Assembly: GCA_963691705.1 (NCBI GenBank)
Contig: OY829539.1
Span: forward strand, 5,582,501-5,646,500
Reading direction: 5' to 3'
Origin: Viola odorata
Taxonomy: Eukaryota; Streptophyta; Magnoliopsida; Malpighiales; Violaceae
DNA length: 64,000 nt
Made by a program: the position numbers and the translations under genes
Notes under the pieces: generated by a model
Seen by the model: the letters and a program-made list of their open reading frames with translations, nothing else
Database searches by the model: none
Told to the model about the DNA's origin: nothing
Shown here: piece after piece, positions 10,045 to 21,850 of the stretch
Position numbering within the stretch: the stretch's first letter is position 1
Layout: every line of letters starts with the position of its first letter

Positions 10045-13000
10045 TTTGTCTTGTAGGAATGCCGGAAACCCAATGAAACGAAATGGTATTTGGATAGCGG
10101 GTGTTCACGGCATATGACGGGTGACAAGTCAAAATTCACTCATTTGGAGAAGAAAGACAAAGGAGGAGTGACGTTTGGCGATAACCAAAAACGCAAGGTT
10201 TTGGGCATCGGTAAAGTTGGTCATTCTCCTTCTATTGAAAATGTGTTATTTGTTCAAGAACTGAAATTTAATCTCTTAAGTATAAGTCAATTATGTGATA
10301 GAGATTTATTTGTGGTTTTTACTTCTACACATTGTGAGGTTAGAAATACACACACACAATCACTTGTTTTCATTGGTAATAGAGTTGGGAATATTTACAT
10401 GATTGATTTGAATGACATTTCCAATTATCATACTTGTTTAAGTGCTTTAGTAGATAATTCTTCAATATGGCATAGGAGACTTGTGCATGTAGGAATGGAC
10501 CATATTGCAAAGCTATCTAGGAAGGAGCTTGTTCGAGGATTACCAAAATTGAAGTATGAGATGAAAGGATTGTGCGATGCGTGTCAATATGGAAAGCAAA
10601 TCAAGAGCTCATTCAAATCCATAAATACCGTGTCAACTTCAAGACCACTTCAACTTCTTCACCTTGATCTTTTTGGACCAATAAGGACAGCTAGCTTGGG
10701 TGGCAAGAAGTATTGTTTTGTTATTGTGGATGATTATTCTAGATTTACTTGGGTTTTGTTTTTAACTCATAAGCATGATGCATGTGATAACTTCAAAAGA
10801 CTTTGCTATAAAATTCAAAATGAAAAAGGTTTCAAGATTTCCAATATAAGAAGTGATCATGGTGGTGAATTTGAAAATGGCATGTTTCAAGATTTTTGCA
10901 ATGAAAATGGTATTGATCATAATTTTTCATGTCCTCGCACTCCTCAACAAAATGGAGTAGTTGAGAGGAAAAATCGATCTTTGCAAGAAGCGGCTAGGAC
11001 ACTTTTAAACGAACACTCTTTACCAAAATATTTTTGGGCCGAAGCCGTTAGTACCGCATGCTACATTTTAAATCGTGTTTTAATTCGTCCTCTTTTAAAC
11101 AAGACGTGTTATGAATTATGGCATGATAGAAAACCCACCATTGCACATCTTAGAGTCTTTGGTTGCAAAATGTTTTATCTTAAACATCAAAGAAAATTTG
11201 GAAAAGTTTGATGCAAAGTCGGATGAAGGTATCTTTTTAGGTTATTCTACTTCTAGCAAAGCTTATAGAGTTTATAATAAAAAAACTCTAGTTGTAGAAG
11301 AATCCATGCACATTGCATTTGATGAATCTAATCCTTTTGAAAGTGTGCAAAAGATTGCTAGTGATGTTGTTGATGATTTTGGAAGTCTTCAAGTTCATCC
11401 TCCTATGTCGATTCTTGATGATCCAAAGGATGACACTCCATCTCTAGAAAATCCAGAAACTCAAGAGGAAAAAGAAACTAGAGGAGAGGTCCTTGAAAAT
11501 GCAAATGATGAAGTCATTCAAAGTGATCAAGGCCCCTCAACTTCTAGACCTTGGAAAATGATGAATGCCCATCCACAAGAGCAAATCATAGGTAATCTAA
11601 ATCGTAGAGGTATGTCTACTCGCTCTTCTTTTAGAAATATATGTGATCATCAAGCTTTTGTGTCTCAATTTGAGCCTAAAAAGTTTGATGAGGCTTCGCA
11701 TGATGATTGTTGGATGATTGCCATGCAAGAGGAACTAAATCAATTTGAGCGTAATAGTGTTTGGAAATTAGTTCCTAGGCCTAGCAACCATACTATCATT
11801 GGAACCAAGTGGGTTTTTCGAAACAAACTTGATGAATCGGGAAATGTTATTAGGAATAAAGCTAGATTGGTAGCCCAAGGATATAACCAACAAGAAGGTA
11901 TTGATTTTGATGAAACATTTGCCCCGGTTGCTAGACTTGAAGCCATTCGCATGTTGTTAGCATTTGCATGTTTTAAAAATATGAGTCTATTTCAAATGGA
12001 TGTTAAAAGTGCATTTTTAAATGGTTTCATTATGGAAGAAGTGTATGTTAAGCAACCTCCCGGTTTTGAAGATCATAAATTTCCTAACCATGTGTTTAAA
12101 TTGGAAAAGGCTTTATACGGTCTTAAACAAGCCCCTAGAGCTTGGTATGATCGTTTAAGTCAATTTTTATTGAAAAATGGTTTTAAAATGGGAACTATTG
12201 ATTCTACACTCTTCACTAAACATGATGGAAAACATATGATTATCGTGCAAATTTATGTCGATGATATTATTTTTGGTGCCACTAATGTTTCTTTGTGCAA
12301 GGATTTTGAAAAATGTATGCATAGCGAATTTGAGATGAGCATGATGGGAGAATTGACATTCTTCCTTGGACTTCAAATCCGACAATCTCAAGAAGGCATT
12401 TTTATCAACCAAGCAAAGTACGTCAAGGATCTCCTCACCAAGTATGGATATGACAACATCAAGGAGAGTCCAATTCCCCTAAGTCCTACCACAAATCTAG
12501 ACAAAGATGAAAATGGTAAAGATGTAGACATTACTCTTTATCGAGGTATGATTGGTAGTCTTTTATATTTAACAGCAAGTAGACCGGATATTATGTTTAG
12601 TGTTTGTCTATTTGCTCGTTATCAATCTTGTCCTAAAGAGTCTCATTTAGGTGCATTGAAAAGAATTTTCAGATATTTGAAAGGCACATCTAAATTAGGA
12701 CTTTGGTATCCAAAAGGATGTAGCATTGCTCTAGTTGGCTATTCCGATTCTGATTTTGCAGGTTGTAGAATTGATAGGAAAAGCACTAGTGGTACATGTC
12801 ATTTCTTAGGACAAGCTTTGGTTTCTTGGTCAAGTAAGAAGCAAAACTCAGTTGCAACATCCACGACGGAAGCTGAATATGTTGCATGTGGTTCTTGTGT
12901 AGCACAAGTTTTATGGATGAAGCAAACTTTAGAAGATTTTGATCTAAAGTTTAGTGACATTCCTATTTATTGTGATAGTACAAGTGCATTAAAATTGGTC

Positions 13001-13198
13001 AAGAATCCTATTTGTCATTCACGGACTAAGCATATAGATGTGAGACATCATTTTATCCGTGATCATCTAGCAAAAGGGGATATTTCACTACACTTTGTTG
13101 GTACTAATGATCAGCTTGCAGATATTTTTACTAAACCTCTAGCAAAAGATCGGTTCGTGGAGCTAAGACATGAGATCGGCATTTGTTATCCATTTTGA
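10045..13198 (+). pseudogene. Element B pol (protease, integrase, RT, RNase H) with one frameshift
   Basis: Protease WYLDSGCSRHMTGD starts at 10084. The integrase region shows HRRLVHVGM...CDACQYGK and DDE motifs HLDLFG, RSDHGGEF, PQQNGVVERKNR. One extra A in the AAAA run near 11166-11169 shifts the frame between integrase and RT. After that the frame is open to TGA 13196-13198, with RT motifs [11 protein letters not shown] and YVDDIIFGA and RNase H motifs [17 protein letters not shown] and DSTSALKLV. The region between the gag TGA and protease also contains a TAG (10054-10056). Only the single insertion prevents a full-length pol here. Confidence 0.92.
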
Positions 13199-13885
13199 AT
13201 AGATCTCCATTCGGTATTCCTATACACTCCATCTTTAATGTCTATTTGTTTGTTTATTATTTGAACTACTCTTGATTGCTTGTACTCACTTACTTGTTTC
13301 TTATGAATTTGTTTTACCTTTGTTAACAAAGGGGGAATGAATTTAGGGGGAGCATGGTATTAAGTGTGGGATATGAAAGAGTGGGATGTTTAAGTGTGTA
13401 TGTATTGAGTGTGTTGTGTGGTTTACTTTTGTTGGCACTCTAATTCTATCTTATACCTTTTGTGCCATCTGTTTGTGCTTGCTCTTTATTTCTCCTATTT
13501 GGATTGTTTTTTTTCTTCTCTTTTTGTTGATGACAAAGGGGGAGAAGTATATATAGAAAGGGGGAAAGTCTCTATGGGGAGAATAAGGTAAAGGGAGAAG
13601 TTTAGTAATGTGTTATGGGTAGTGCAGTTTATGGCTATTGGTAGCAACATTGGTATCGAAGCTTTGAGCAAGCTTTATTTTTTTCTTTGTCATGCTTCTT
13701 GTACAACCAACGTTATATGTAGGGGGAGCATAAATGCTCTTGATGCATTTCAATAAGGAGAGCCTTCAAGACAAAGATTTAGGGGGAGTTCTTTCTCAAA
13801 CTCACCTCTTTTACATCTCTACTTAAAATTTGTGCTTATTTTGTTTTGGTTAATTTGTGGTTGTCATCATCAAAAAGGGGGAGAT
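13199..13885 (+). other. Element B 3' untranslated region with polypurine tract
   Basis: I see no env-like reading frame, although some SIRE-lineage elements have one. Several G-rich purine blocks (near 13330, 13540, 13725, 13785) precede the true polypurine tract AAAAAGGGGGAGA (13872-13884), directly upstream of the 3' LTR. Confidence 0.7.
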
Positions 13886-15285
13886 TGTTAGCCCAAGGGG
13901 TATTCGAACCTATTTTGATAATGTATAACACACAAATTAATTAGTCTACTAATTCAATTTTAAGTGAGAATGTATTTTCAGTTTGCGATCAAGACTTTAA
14001 GAAAGCAACAATTCATCAAATCGCAAGCGTGAAGATCAAGTGTTTTTGAGCTTATTCTTGTAAGTATGATTTCACTCTAACACTTGATTTATGTTCTAGT
14101 ACCTCAAGAATTTAGTGTCAAAAGGTTTTGGGTCAAAAACAAGTTTTGAAATACGTTTTAAGGATTTCAAATCAGACCTTTAACGTGAATCACGGTTATG
14201 GCCAAACGTGAATCACGGTTTGCAATTTCAGCTAACCGTGATCACGGTAAGCCTTACCGTGAATCACGGTTAAGGATATCAAAGTCGATTTTTTTATCCG
14301 AAGGTAGCGTGAATCACGTTAAGGGTGTTAACGTGATCACGGTTACGCAACCGTGATCACGGTAAGACCTAACCGTGAATCACGTCAGTATGCAACGGCT
14401 AGTTTTTCAAAAGCTGTAGGAGCTCGTCCTAACCGTGAATCACGGTTGTTCCTAACCGTGATCACGGTTAGAAGCAGACAAGTTCCAACAGTCACTTTGT
14501 CCACTTAAAACGGTCATTTTTGTTCCCATACCCTCTTGTCCGATTCTTCCTCTATCAAAGACTATAAATACTCATCCTAGATGAGTAGAACATAAGGAAG
14601 AACAAGAGAAAAACTTAAGAAACCTTCAAACACATTTTTACATTTTACAAGCTCACTCAAATCAGATTTTCACAAAGCAAGTGTTCTAAAAACGATTTTA
14701 TCCATCTTGCTTCATCTTGTCAAGCTTGTCTTCTGGGTTCTTCTTGAGGTAACTTTGAATATTTATTGGTGTTGGCTTGGAATCATTTATTCATATATTT
14801 TGTACACCAATTTGTTTGTTGCATTTTGATACAATTCCATTGTTAAGGTTTGAAAAGTGTACCTAACACTTTTGGGTTAAGGGTAGTGTTCTCATCCCAC
14901 TGAAAGAGAACTTAGGTTTGTGGTTGAGCCCTTGAAAAGCCATAGGTTATAGTTGTGCCTTGAAAAACTATTGGTAGGTTGTTAGTGAGCCTTGGAAAAC
15001 TAATTGTAAGGTTGTTGGTGAGCCCCGGAAAACCAAATTGTAAGGTTGTTGAGCTGAACCCGTAAAAGCTCTAGTGAATAGCAAGGATTGCATTCAGAAA
15101 TCCTAAGAGGAGGACTCTTAGGTAGTGGAGTACAATTCAGTTGTGAATTGGAACCACTATACTTCTTGTGTTGTGCTTTCCTTCCTTCCCTTGTGTGCAG
15201 AAAGTTTGAAGATTTGAAAAGGACTTAAAAGGGACTATTCACCCCCCCCCCCCCCCCCCCCTCTAGTCCATATATTGATTTATCA
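13886..15285 (+). repeat. 3' LTR of copia element B
   Basis: 1400 bases, TGTTAGCCC...TTTATCA. It carries the same palindrome array (14181-14471), TATA box and U5 near-repeats as the 5' LTR, and a run of 20 C (15242-15261) against 18 in the 5' copy. Confidence 0.93.
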
Positions 15286-15290
15286 GTGCT

Positions 15291-15596
15291 GCTCAAAGTA
15301 TTTGGATGATGCGTACACTTGCGAGTTTGGGGATTAAGCAAAGTAAGTGCACCATCTTCTGTGATAATAGTTCAACTATTAAACTTTCGAAGAATCCGGT
15401 TATGCATGGTAAGAGTAAGCATATTCATGTTCGATTTCATTTTCTTCGTGAGTTGGCAAATCAATGAGAAGTTGAATTAGTACACTGTGGTACAAAGGAT
15501 CAGCTAGCTGATATCATGACCAAGCCTTTAAAATTGGAGATATTCATGAAATTGAGAGAAAAGCTTGGAATGTGCAGCATTGAAGAGATAAACTGA
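15291..15596 (+). pseudogene. Copia element A RNase H, 3' portion
   Basis: This continues the frame cut at 7468. It reads AAQSIWMMRTLASLGI, then a KLSKNPVMHGKSKHIHVR-type stretch and TKDQLADIMTKPL, and ends at TGA 15594-15596. An in-frame TGA at 15465-15467 (ANQ-stop-EVELVHCG) is a second nonsense mutation. A purine-rich tract (CAGGGAGGG) lies just upstream of the LTR at 15627. Confidence 0.9.
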
Positions 15597-15626
15597 TTGT
15601 CTTTGAATAACAGTTCAGGGAGGGTT

Positions 15627-15835
15627 TGTTAGAGTTAGTTGCTTACTTTTTCTGTTTCAAATAACCTATTCAATAGGATTGACCTGTTCTTCCGTAGAGA
15701 TAGCCATGCTATAGTCATGGATCCTTATTTTACTCAGTTTCTGTTTTTGTACTGGCTATATATAAAGCCATCTATTCCATTCAATAAACCAAGCTTTAAG
15801 AGCTACATCAGTATTGGTATATCTGAGTTTTAACA
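15627..15835 (+). repeat. 3' LTR of copia element A
   Basis: 209 bases, the same ends as the 5' LTR, followed by the target duplication CGAAG (15836-15840). It differs from the 5' LTR at about five sites. Confidence 0.93.
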
Positions 15836-15840
15836 CGAAG

Positions 15841-17539
15841 AAACTATATATAGGTGTTGTAAGCGGTATGAATACTTCCAACTAATTTTGGAAGATCTTG
15901 GAATCCTCCTTAACCACTCCTCCCAACACTAGGGTCTCCACACTTCATCAATGCCTTTTTGAAATCAAGTTCGTAAATTGTTTTTCTTTAACCTAAAAAG
16001 ATGAAATGATTTTAATATTTTAAACGAATCTCTAGATTCAAACCTAATATTTAAATTAAAGATGAAGTGAATAAATTAAGTTTATTCTAAATGTCTAAAT
16101 TATATATACATGTAGAATTGGAACTATGATTTGGATAACCTTTTCCAATTTAAGTAGATGAATACTTATAAATGTGTTGGAATACATATTTATTTTTTAA
16201 AATGTTAAAATAATGCAAATTAGAGAAATTTTTTAAAATTTATGTATTGTAGCCGCGACGATCAAGACTCGTTACCAATTTTTATTATATTAACCGTTAC
16301 CGTTATTTAACTCTATAATCCACACTCTCTCAACTCGTTTCCCATATCCCGACTTAGGCTACCAAACATTTACGTTGTGGGCTGTGACTTGTAAGTTGTA
16401 ACTACCATTAACATTTTTACAAGGGATGCATTGATTTTTGACTAATTAAGTTCGTTAGTTTTAATTAAAATTATCTGTTGAGTAGCCCAAAAGTTCCACT
16501 ACATTGTCAACTTTGATCTCTAATTTAAAACCATTTCCAAGAATAATTAAAAATATTATAAAACACCTTATAAATAGTTTTTCTTTATAAAAAAATAATT
16601 ATATTGTTAATTATCATTACGATTTTACGATACAGAAATTTAAACCTTGTTGAACACCGAACTCATGTGCATACCTTACACTCAGTTAATCATTCTCTAC
16701 AAAAACTTCATATTCTTTACATTATGCTTCGTGAAATAATTTTATTATTTGGGTACCAGTGAGATTCATAATGTTCATATAAAAATTTGATTAGAAATAT
16801 TTTATAAATAAGGGTTTGATTAATTAAATTAATCATAATTTGATTATAAATAATTTATGAATATGATGACTAAATTACTTATGAAGGAATTTAATTGGTA
16901 CTTTTTTAGGGATTATATTAATCATAGAAGTTTGATTGAAATTTTATGACCAAATATAGAGATTAATAAATAAATACTGTTATCAGCTATTTTGTCCTGC
17001 ACCCTACATATAAAGCAAAATATTGTGAATGGTGGTGTTAAATAACGGTAACGGATATCATTAAAACATAGTTTACACTAGTTCTGATCCAGATTGATAT
17101 TTGGTTACCAGTCAGATCTTTCCAACATAGCAATTGTGTAATGCTTGATGGTGTAATACTCACGGCTAGTTACGAATTCAGTAGAAAAAACGAACACTAC
17201 ATCAAAACAGACCTTCACCGGCGGTTTAAATCAGTTGTAGGCGGCAGTTTTTTCCGCAGTACTATTGATTATAGAGGCGGAACATGCTACCGCCGGTAAG
17301 GCACCGGGACATTGAAAATAAAGAAAAAAAATAAAAATAAAAGAAACAGTAGGTATACTAGGGAATATGAGCTATCAAGCAACACGAGGAATAGTTATTC
17401 TTTGTTAGTGACACAAACGAAACAATTTTCTTCTTTTTTTATACAGAGCTATAGTATACATTGACACTAAAACTAATGTCCTCAAATGAAGACCCATACT
17501 CAATTCATTCCTTTGCTTTCTAACCCAAACCAATCCAAA
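15841..17539. other. AT-rich spacer, possible CACTA-like end near 17195
   Basis: No gene is seen. At 17195 a CACTACATCAAAAC motif is followed by inverted ACCGGCGG/CCGCCGGT blocks (17217-17298), which resembles a CACTA-type terminus with subterminal repeats. I found no matching opposite end. The last part (about 17400-17539) is probably the 3' untranslated region of the TLC gene. Confidence 0.35.
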
Positions 17540-20500
17540 TCACTGCTTATGCTTTGCTTTCGAAAGAGTTTTAATCAATCCTTTCACTATCTTCCAAAAC
17601 CAAATCAAATTCATTACCGCCAACGTAGGAGGCACCGATAGCAACGCATAGAACCCCAACGGAAAAATTTCCTTCACCTGAAAACAACCAACATCATCAA
17701 ACTTGAGGAAAACCAAAGATTCTCACGATTAAAACTAGATCGGTTTCGCCACACAAATTAGCGAAAAAAGGGGATATGGCTCAAATCACGATTAACTTTG
17801 CCGGGTTCTTATAAATAATTGTCACTTTACTTTGTTTCACATAAAACACCGCGGAACTTTAAAGGGGACTTCTAGCATGTTTTCATACCTTTGCCAAAGA
17901 TATAATACAAGACGCGCATGTTACAAAACTGGATAACCATAAATCAAGAGCAATTAGAAAATCTCAAACTTCTAGTAGTTTTCTCATTGGAAAAAACAAA
18001 AAATGACTCTGGAGTGTCAATGTTGCAAATACAGAAAGGCACTGTTTGAAATCAACTGAAAAAGAAGAAGTTTGCATTCTCAACAGGAATCACTCACCTG
18101 ATCAAAATGAATAATCATATGCGTGAAGAAGAAGATGAACAAAATAATCCTTGCAACCTAACAACAACAACAGCCTTTGTCATATATTACCAACCCATAT
18201 GTTAGTAATAATAATAAAACATTAGGGGAAAAAAAGTGAGAAAAAGTGATCCATCTCAGCAGTGAGCGTTTGGCTCTTATGAACTCTGTCTTCTAAAGTA
18301 GTCATCATATACATATAAACTATTTAATGCACCAAATGATCACACCACCTTAATAGTTCACAGTTCATTGGAGCAATGAGAAAAAAAGAAAGTCACAACA
18401 CAAAATTGTCTGACTCTGTAACCAAGATCAGCAAAAGAAAAGACATGGCAGAAGAAAAAAATAAAGCAGCAGTGTTGAGTAATATTAGACAGTACCAACC
18501 ACCCGAGGAACAAGAGAATGCCATTCAAAACGTATGGTTTAGAATTCTTCAGTCCAGCAACATCCAGGTACCTGAATGTGCATTTAGCATATAAAGTCAA
18601 TTTGGATTTTGGACAACCAAGACATAGCAAATAAGCTCAGGATTCAGGAATTATAAATGCCAACTTTACCATCTTAAATTTACAAAGGGGGTTGTGCTCT
18701 CAGAAAAAAGAATCATCAGTATGTACAACTGTCCTTGACCACTGAGGAGGGAGATATAAATAGATAACACAGATAGTCCGTGGTGCAGGACCTTACAAAA
18801 ACAGATGGGAGAAAAAAACATCACTAGTAGACCACAGACATTTGGAGTACTTAAGGCAACTTGATTTCACAGGCATCAGAGACTACTTCGCAAACAGCTC
18901 AAGAAACAAAATAATGACACCATAGATGTTTCCCGAGATGCCACAAAAGGAAAAGCCAAACACCTCTAATTCTAGGTAAGAATAATGTTCATAATGAGTA
19001 TAATGTTAGTCAGACCCCTATGTCAATTAGTTTTGGTACTCACATATTCCATACCACCTAAAGCTGGAAAATGCCAAAGAATCATTGCCAGGTCTGACAC
19101 AAAATAACCAATTGAGATCTGCAGAAAGTACCAAACGTGAAAAAGTAAGTAAAGGTCAGTGAAGGTATTGCCTGTTAACCTGTCAATGAAAATTTAAAAA
19201 GCAGTTTCTACTAGAAGTGAAAATCATGGCTACTTGGTCTGATTGGGTTAGTAACAGCGTTTAAACACAGTTAAAATAACGCAATAATTTCTAAGAAAAT
19301 AGAATATGGCAGAACTCACAAGTTTAAAGCACTAAATACCAATTAAAGATCATATTATAAGAACCTCAGAGAATGCAGTTGCTCCCCCAAAGATCTTTTG
19401 CTTACCTCTTATGAATGGATGTCTGAGGAAGGAAAAAATTCTCATATGAGATGCTCACAGTTTTTCTTTAACTAGTGACTTAGTTGCTACAATAAAAAAA
19501 TATCCACATCTCATATCATATTCCTTGTAACCATGAATATCTATCTGCAAAAGGGTGTGTGCGATAATATGCTATCCTAGATGAATCCTCAATGATTCTA
19601 CCATTAGTGCAGCCCAATCAGGAATTTTTTAGTAAAGATTTCTCCTGTTTCCACACTTCCACTTCTAAGTGCTAATGTCATGTCCTGGGTGAAATCAAAG
19701 ACCCTATTACAGTAGGACAGTTAATGGGTTATGGGATGTTTAGAAATTTGCCGAAGAAATCTATTGTAAACTATAGAACAATAGGAAAACCATGGCAATG
19801 CATTCAACTAAATAAGAAGTGCAAAAGGGCCATAAATTATTGCAGAAAACCGTACAGAGCAATTTTCTACGTAAGCTTACCCCCAATATAGAGTTTGATA
19901 AAGTGGAGGACCTATTGACAATTAATTCATATTGAGAATTTTCATCAAAAAGATTAGAGAAGAGCAGGAGGTAGACAGAAGCTGCTGCAACAACAACAGC
20001 ATGGAATGTTGAGAATCCCCTGAAACATCATAGAAAAGAAGTTTTTTGCTTTTTTAGATCAGAGTATCCATTTTGGGAGGAAACTTAGTTCACATAAAAG
20101 AGCAGAACTTTCAGAAGAGTTCTACCGGTTATTCCATTCAATTTTTTGAGCACCACTGAGTTTTCTATACCCACCAAAGCACAGATGACTAATATAACCT
20201 GTTAATTTATAAACCTGCACGCACCAAATAGAACAAATCAAAGGTTATAAGAAATGAGATGCAATTCATTTGTATTTCCTATAATTGAAAAATTAAGGCC
20301 AAAGGGGAGCCTTTATCACACCACACATGCTGATACAGCCAACTCAAAGAAGTGATATTACTTTTCAACAACATTATAATAAAGACCATTTTCGTACAAA
20401 CTGTCATGTAAACTTTTATCTGTATTGCAATTATGGTGGTGATGCTGAATTAAGAGCATATACATAAGTAGTTCGATAGCCAATATGTAGAGCTTTTTGC

Positions 20501-21028
20501 TACAATAATACAGCAGAACCGTTCACATTACAGATAGAATTATGCTGTTTCATTTGCAATGCCTCTGAAGTCTGAACCAATGGCTTTTTACAGGAAACAT
20601 CGTTCATTTGGATTTCCTTGACCAAGGTTTCAATCAATAGTTGCGAGGGTTAAGACTTATGATTGTCATGGTTTTGTATCCAGACAGCCATGTAATATGA
20701 ACATCAATATACCAAGATGCAGACAAACAAACAGGAACAAACTCTTCATCACTTAGACATTAATTGGGCTGGTAAAACAATATATAACAAGATGGCACTT
20801 TAGCATGTTTCATTGGCAGCATTGCGGTGTGACGAAGCATAAGACCAAAACAGCAATTCCATAGATAAAATAATGTTTACAAACTAGAGCGAAAAATCTA
20901 ACAGGTGTACTCACAACATTGCACATAATGATGCCTGAAAAGACAGACGGTAGCCAACGAAGTTCATTGGTGGGGATGAAATTGGTGGTGACAGACATAA
21001 AGGTAGAAGAAAATGGCAAATCCTCCAT
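17540..21028 (-). CDS. TLC-domain-containing protein (TLCD4-like), intact, 8 coding exons
   Basis: This is a multi-pass membrane protein of the TRAM/LAG1/CLN8 (TLC) family, thought to act in membrane lipid composition or sensing; its exact substrate is unknown. Coding exons from the start: 21028-20915, 20214-20126, 20019-19881, 19118-19044, 18791-18670, 18571-18496, 18157-18098, 17677-17540. All junctions are GT-AG, phases agree, and the sum is 813 bases (270 aa), the normal family length. Landmarks: LSGAQKIEWNNR (residues about 56-67), GFSTFHAVVVAAAS (69-82), ISIGYFVSDLAMILWHFPAL (115-134), the conserved VLHHGLS with paired His (140-146), SESTTPFVNLRWYLD (169-182), VLNGILLFLGWL (194-205), FPLGFYALLSVPP, and a lysine-rich C-terminus KTLSKAKHKQ. 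ATG 21028 is preceded by an acceptor at 21062, so the 5' UTR is split by an intron. No disruption is seen. Confidence 0.93.
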
Positions 21029-21382
21029 AATTTGCTTCCTTGGAATCAGACCACAAGGAAAACTACAAAGCAGATAATAAGAGCATGCGGGTGAGAATAA
21101 AGAAAAGAAAAACCATTGATTGCACGAGAATGAAGTCATTGAGTATGAAGAAGATGCAAGTAAAGAAAAAGATGGCAACTGGGTAATGCAGAAGTTGGGT
21201 TAAAACACTAAAGAAACATAGTTTGTGCTGCGCATACCATGCGTGGAACTGATGCAAAGCATATATGGATGGATGAATAAGTGGAGAAGATAGGAGCAGA
21301 GGATGGATGTATTTATTGATGTAAAAAAGAAGAACCCAAGTTGTAGTGAACGTTATTATTATAAGACTAGAGTGTAACATAC

Positions 21383-21850
21383 GAGTTAAGAGGAGGAATC
21401 AGGAGGTGTGGCCGCGAGGCAGAGGAGGAGACAAGAAAACGCCCGCCGTCTGCGGTTGGTAAGGTGACGCTGCAATTAAGAGACAGAGAGGGGAGAGATA
21501 TATGAAGTCAAAAGCAAAACGCGCAAAGAATAATTAAACAAACAAATTCAAATCGTAGAACAGAATAAAGAATGAATGGCGGAGAGGAGAAGGATTGGAT
21601 GGAAGAACAGAATAAGAATCGGAAAGAAGGAGAGGTAGTTACACGTTATACTGTTTTAATTGTTTGGAGATGGAGGCGAGTGAAGTTGCAGTATGCAAGA
21701 AAGAGCAGCAGAAAAAGAGGGACAATAAGAAGGAAGAAGAGGAGGACAAAGACAGGGGAGCGATAATAGAGTCAGTGGTAGACGAGGAAAGACACTTTCT
21801 CGTTCAACCTAAGGCCTAAGCCATCCCTACGTTCTCTCTTCTCTCTCTCC
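21383..21850 (-). other. Probable 5' UTR exon and promoter-proximal region of the TLC gene
   Basis: On the minus strand a non-coding, CT-rich leader-like sequence ends at a GTATGT donor (exon edge 21383). The next acceptor is at 21063, just before the start codon exon. The upstream CT repeats near 21830-21855 (CTCTCTTCTCTCTC) are typical plant core-promoter or leader sequence. The 5' boundary is a guess. Confidence 0.45.

Larger units (their letters stand above)
7469..15285 (+). mobile_element. Ty1/copia SIRE/Maximus-like LTR retrotransposon B (nested, younger)
   Basis: The LTRs are about 1.4 kb (7469-8866 and 13886-15285) and the target duplication is perfect: GTGCT at 7464-7468 and 15286-15290. 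Removing the element restores the RNase H reading frame of element A. The interior has gag (8929-10044) and pol (10045-13198) in copia order. The lineage call rests on the long LTR, the long coiled-coil gag ending in WVPK...FWVPR, and the protease motif WYLDSGCSRHMTGD. By eye the LTRs differ at only about half a dozen sites plus a poly-C length change, so insertion is recent. A gag deletion and one pol frameshift make this copy non-autonomous. Confidence 0.93.
3453..15835 (+). mobile_element. Ty1/copia LTR retrotransposon A (outer, older, split by a nested element)
   Basis: It is bounded by two 209-base LTRs (3453-3661 and 15627-15835) that start TGTTAGAG and end TTTTAACA. They are flanked by a perfect 5-bp target duplication, CGAAG (3448-3452 and 15836-15840). 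Domain order is gag, zinc knuckle, protease, integrase, reverse transcriptase, RNase H, with integrase before RT, which defines copia. The element is cut inside RNase H at 7468 by element B (7469-15285), and its remaining 3' end resumes at 15291. The two LTRs differ at roughly five positions by eye, so this copy is clearly older than element B. Two nonsense codons add to the interruption, so it is dead. Confidence 0.95.

Noticed and set aside
18895..18960. Minus-strand frame GISGNIYGVIILFLELFAK as a TLC exon
   Set aside because: The true exon with VLHHGLS...TTPFVNLRW lies at 18670-18791 with proper splice sites; this is a chance frame in an intron.
19373..19430. Candidate extra exon of the TLC gene (reads ...IFGGATAFSE)
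   Set aside because: The neighbouring exon continues open to a better donor and supplies the conserved RSSTLSNSILG, so this segment is intronic.
21341..21352. TTGTAGTG as the partner end of the CACTA-like terminus at 17195
   Set aside because: The flanking trinucleotides do not match and the subterminal repeats are missing; it also lies in the TLC 5' intron.
21063..21380. 105-codon minus-strand frame upstream of the TLC start
   Set aside because: It lies in the 5' UTR intron between the donor at 21382 and the acceptor at 21063.
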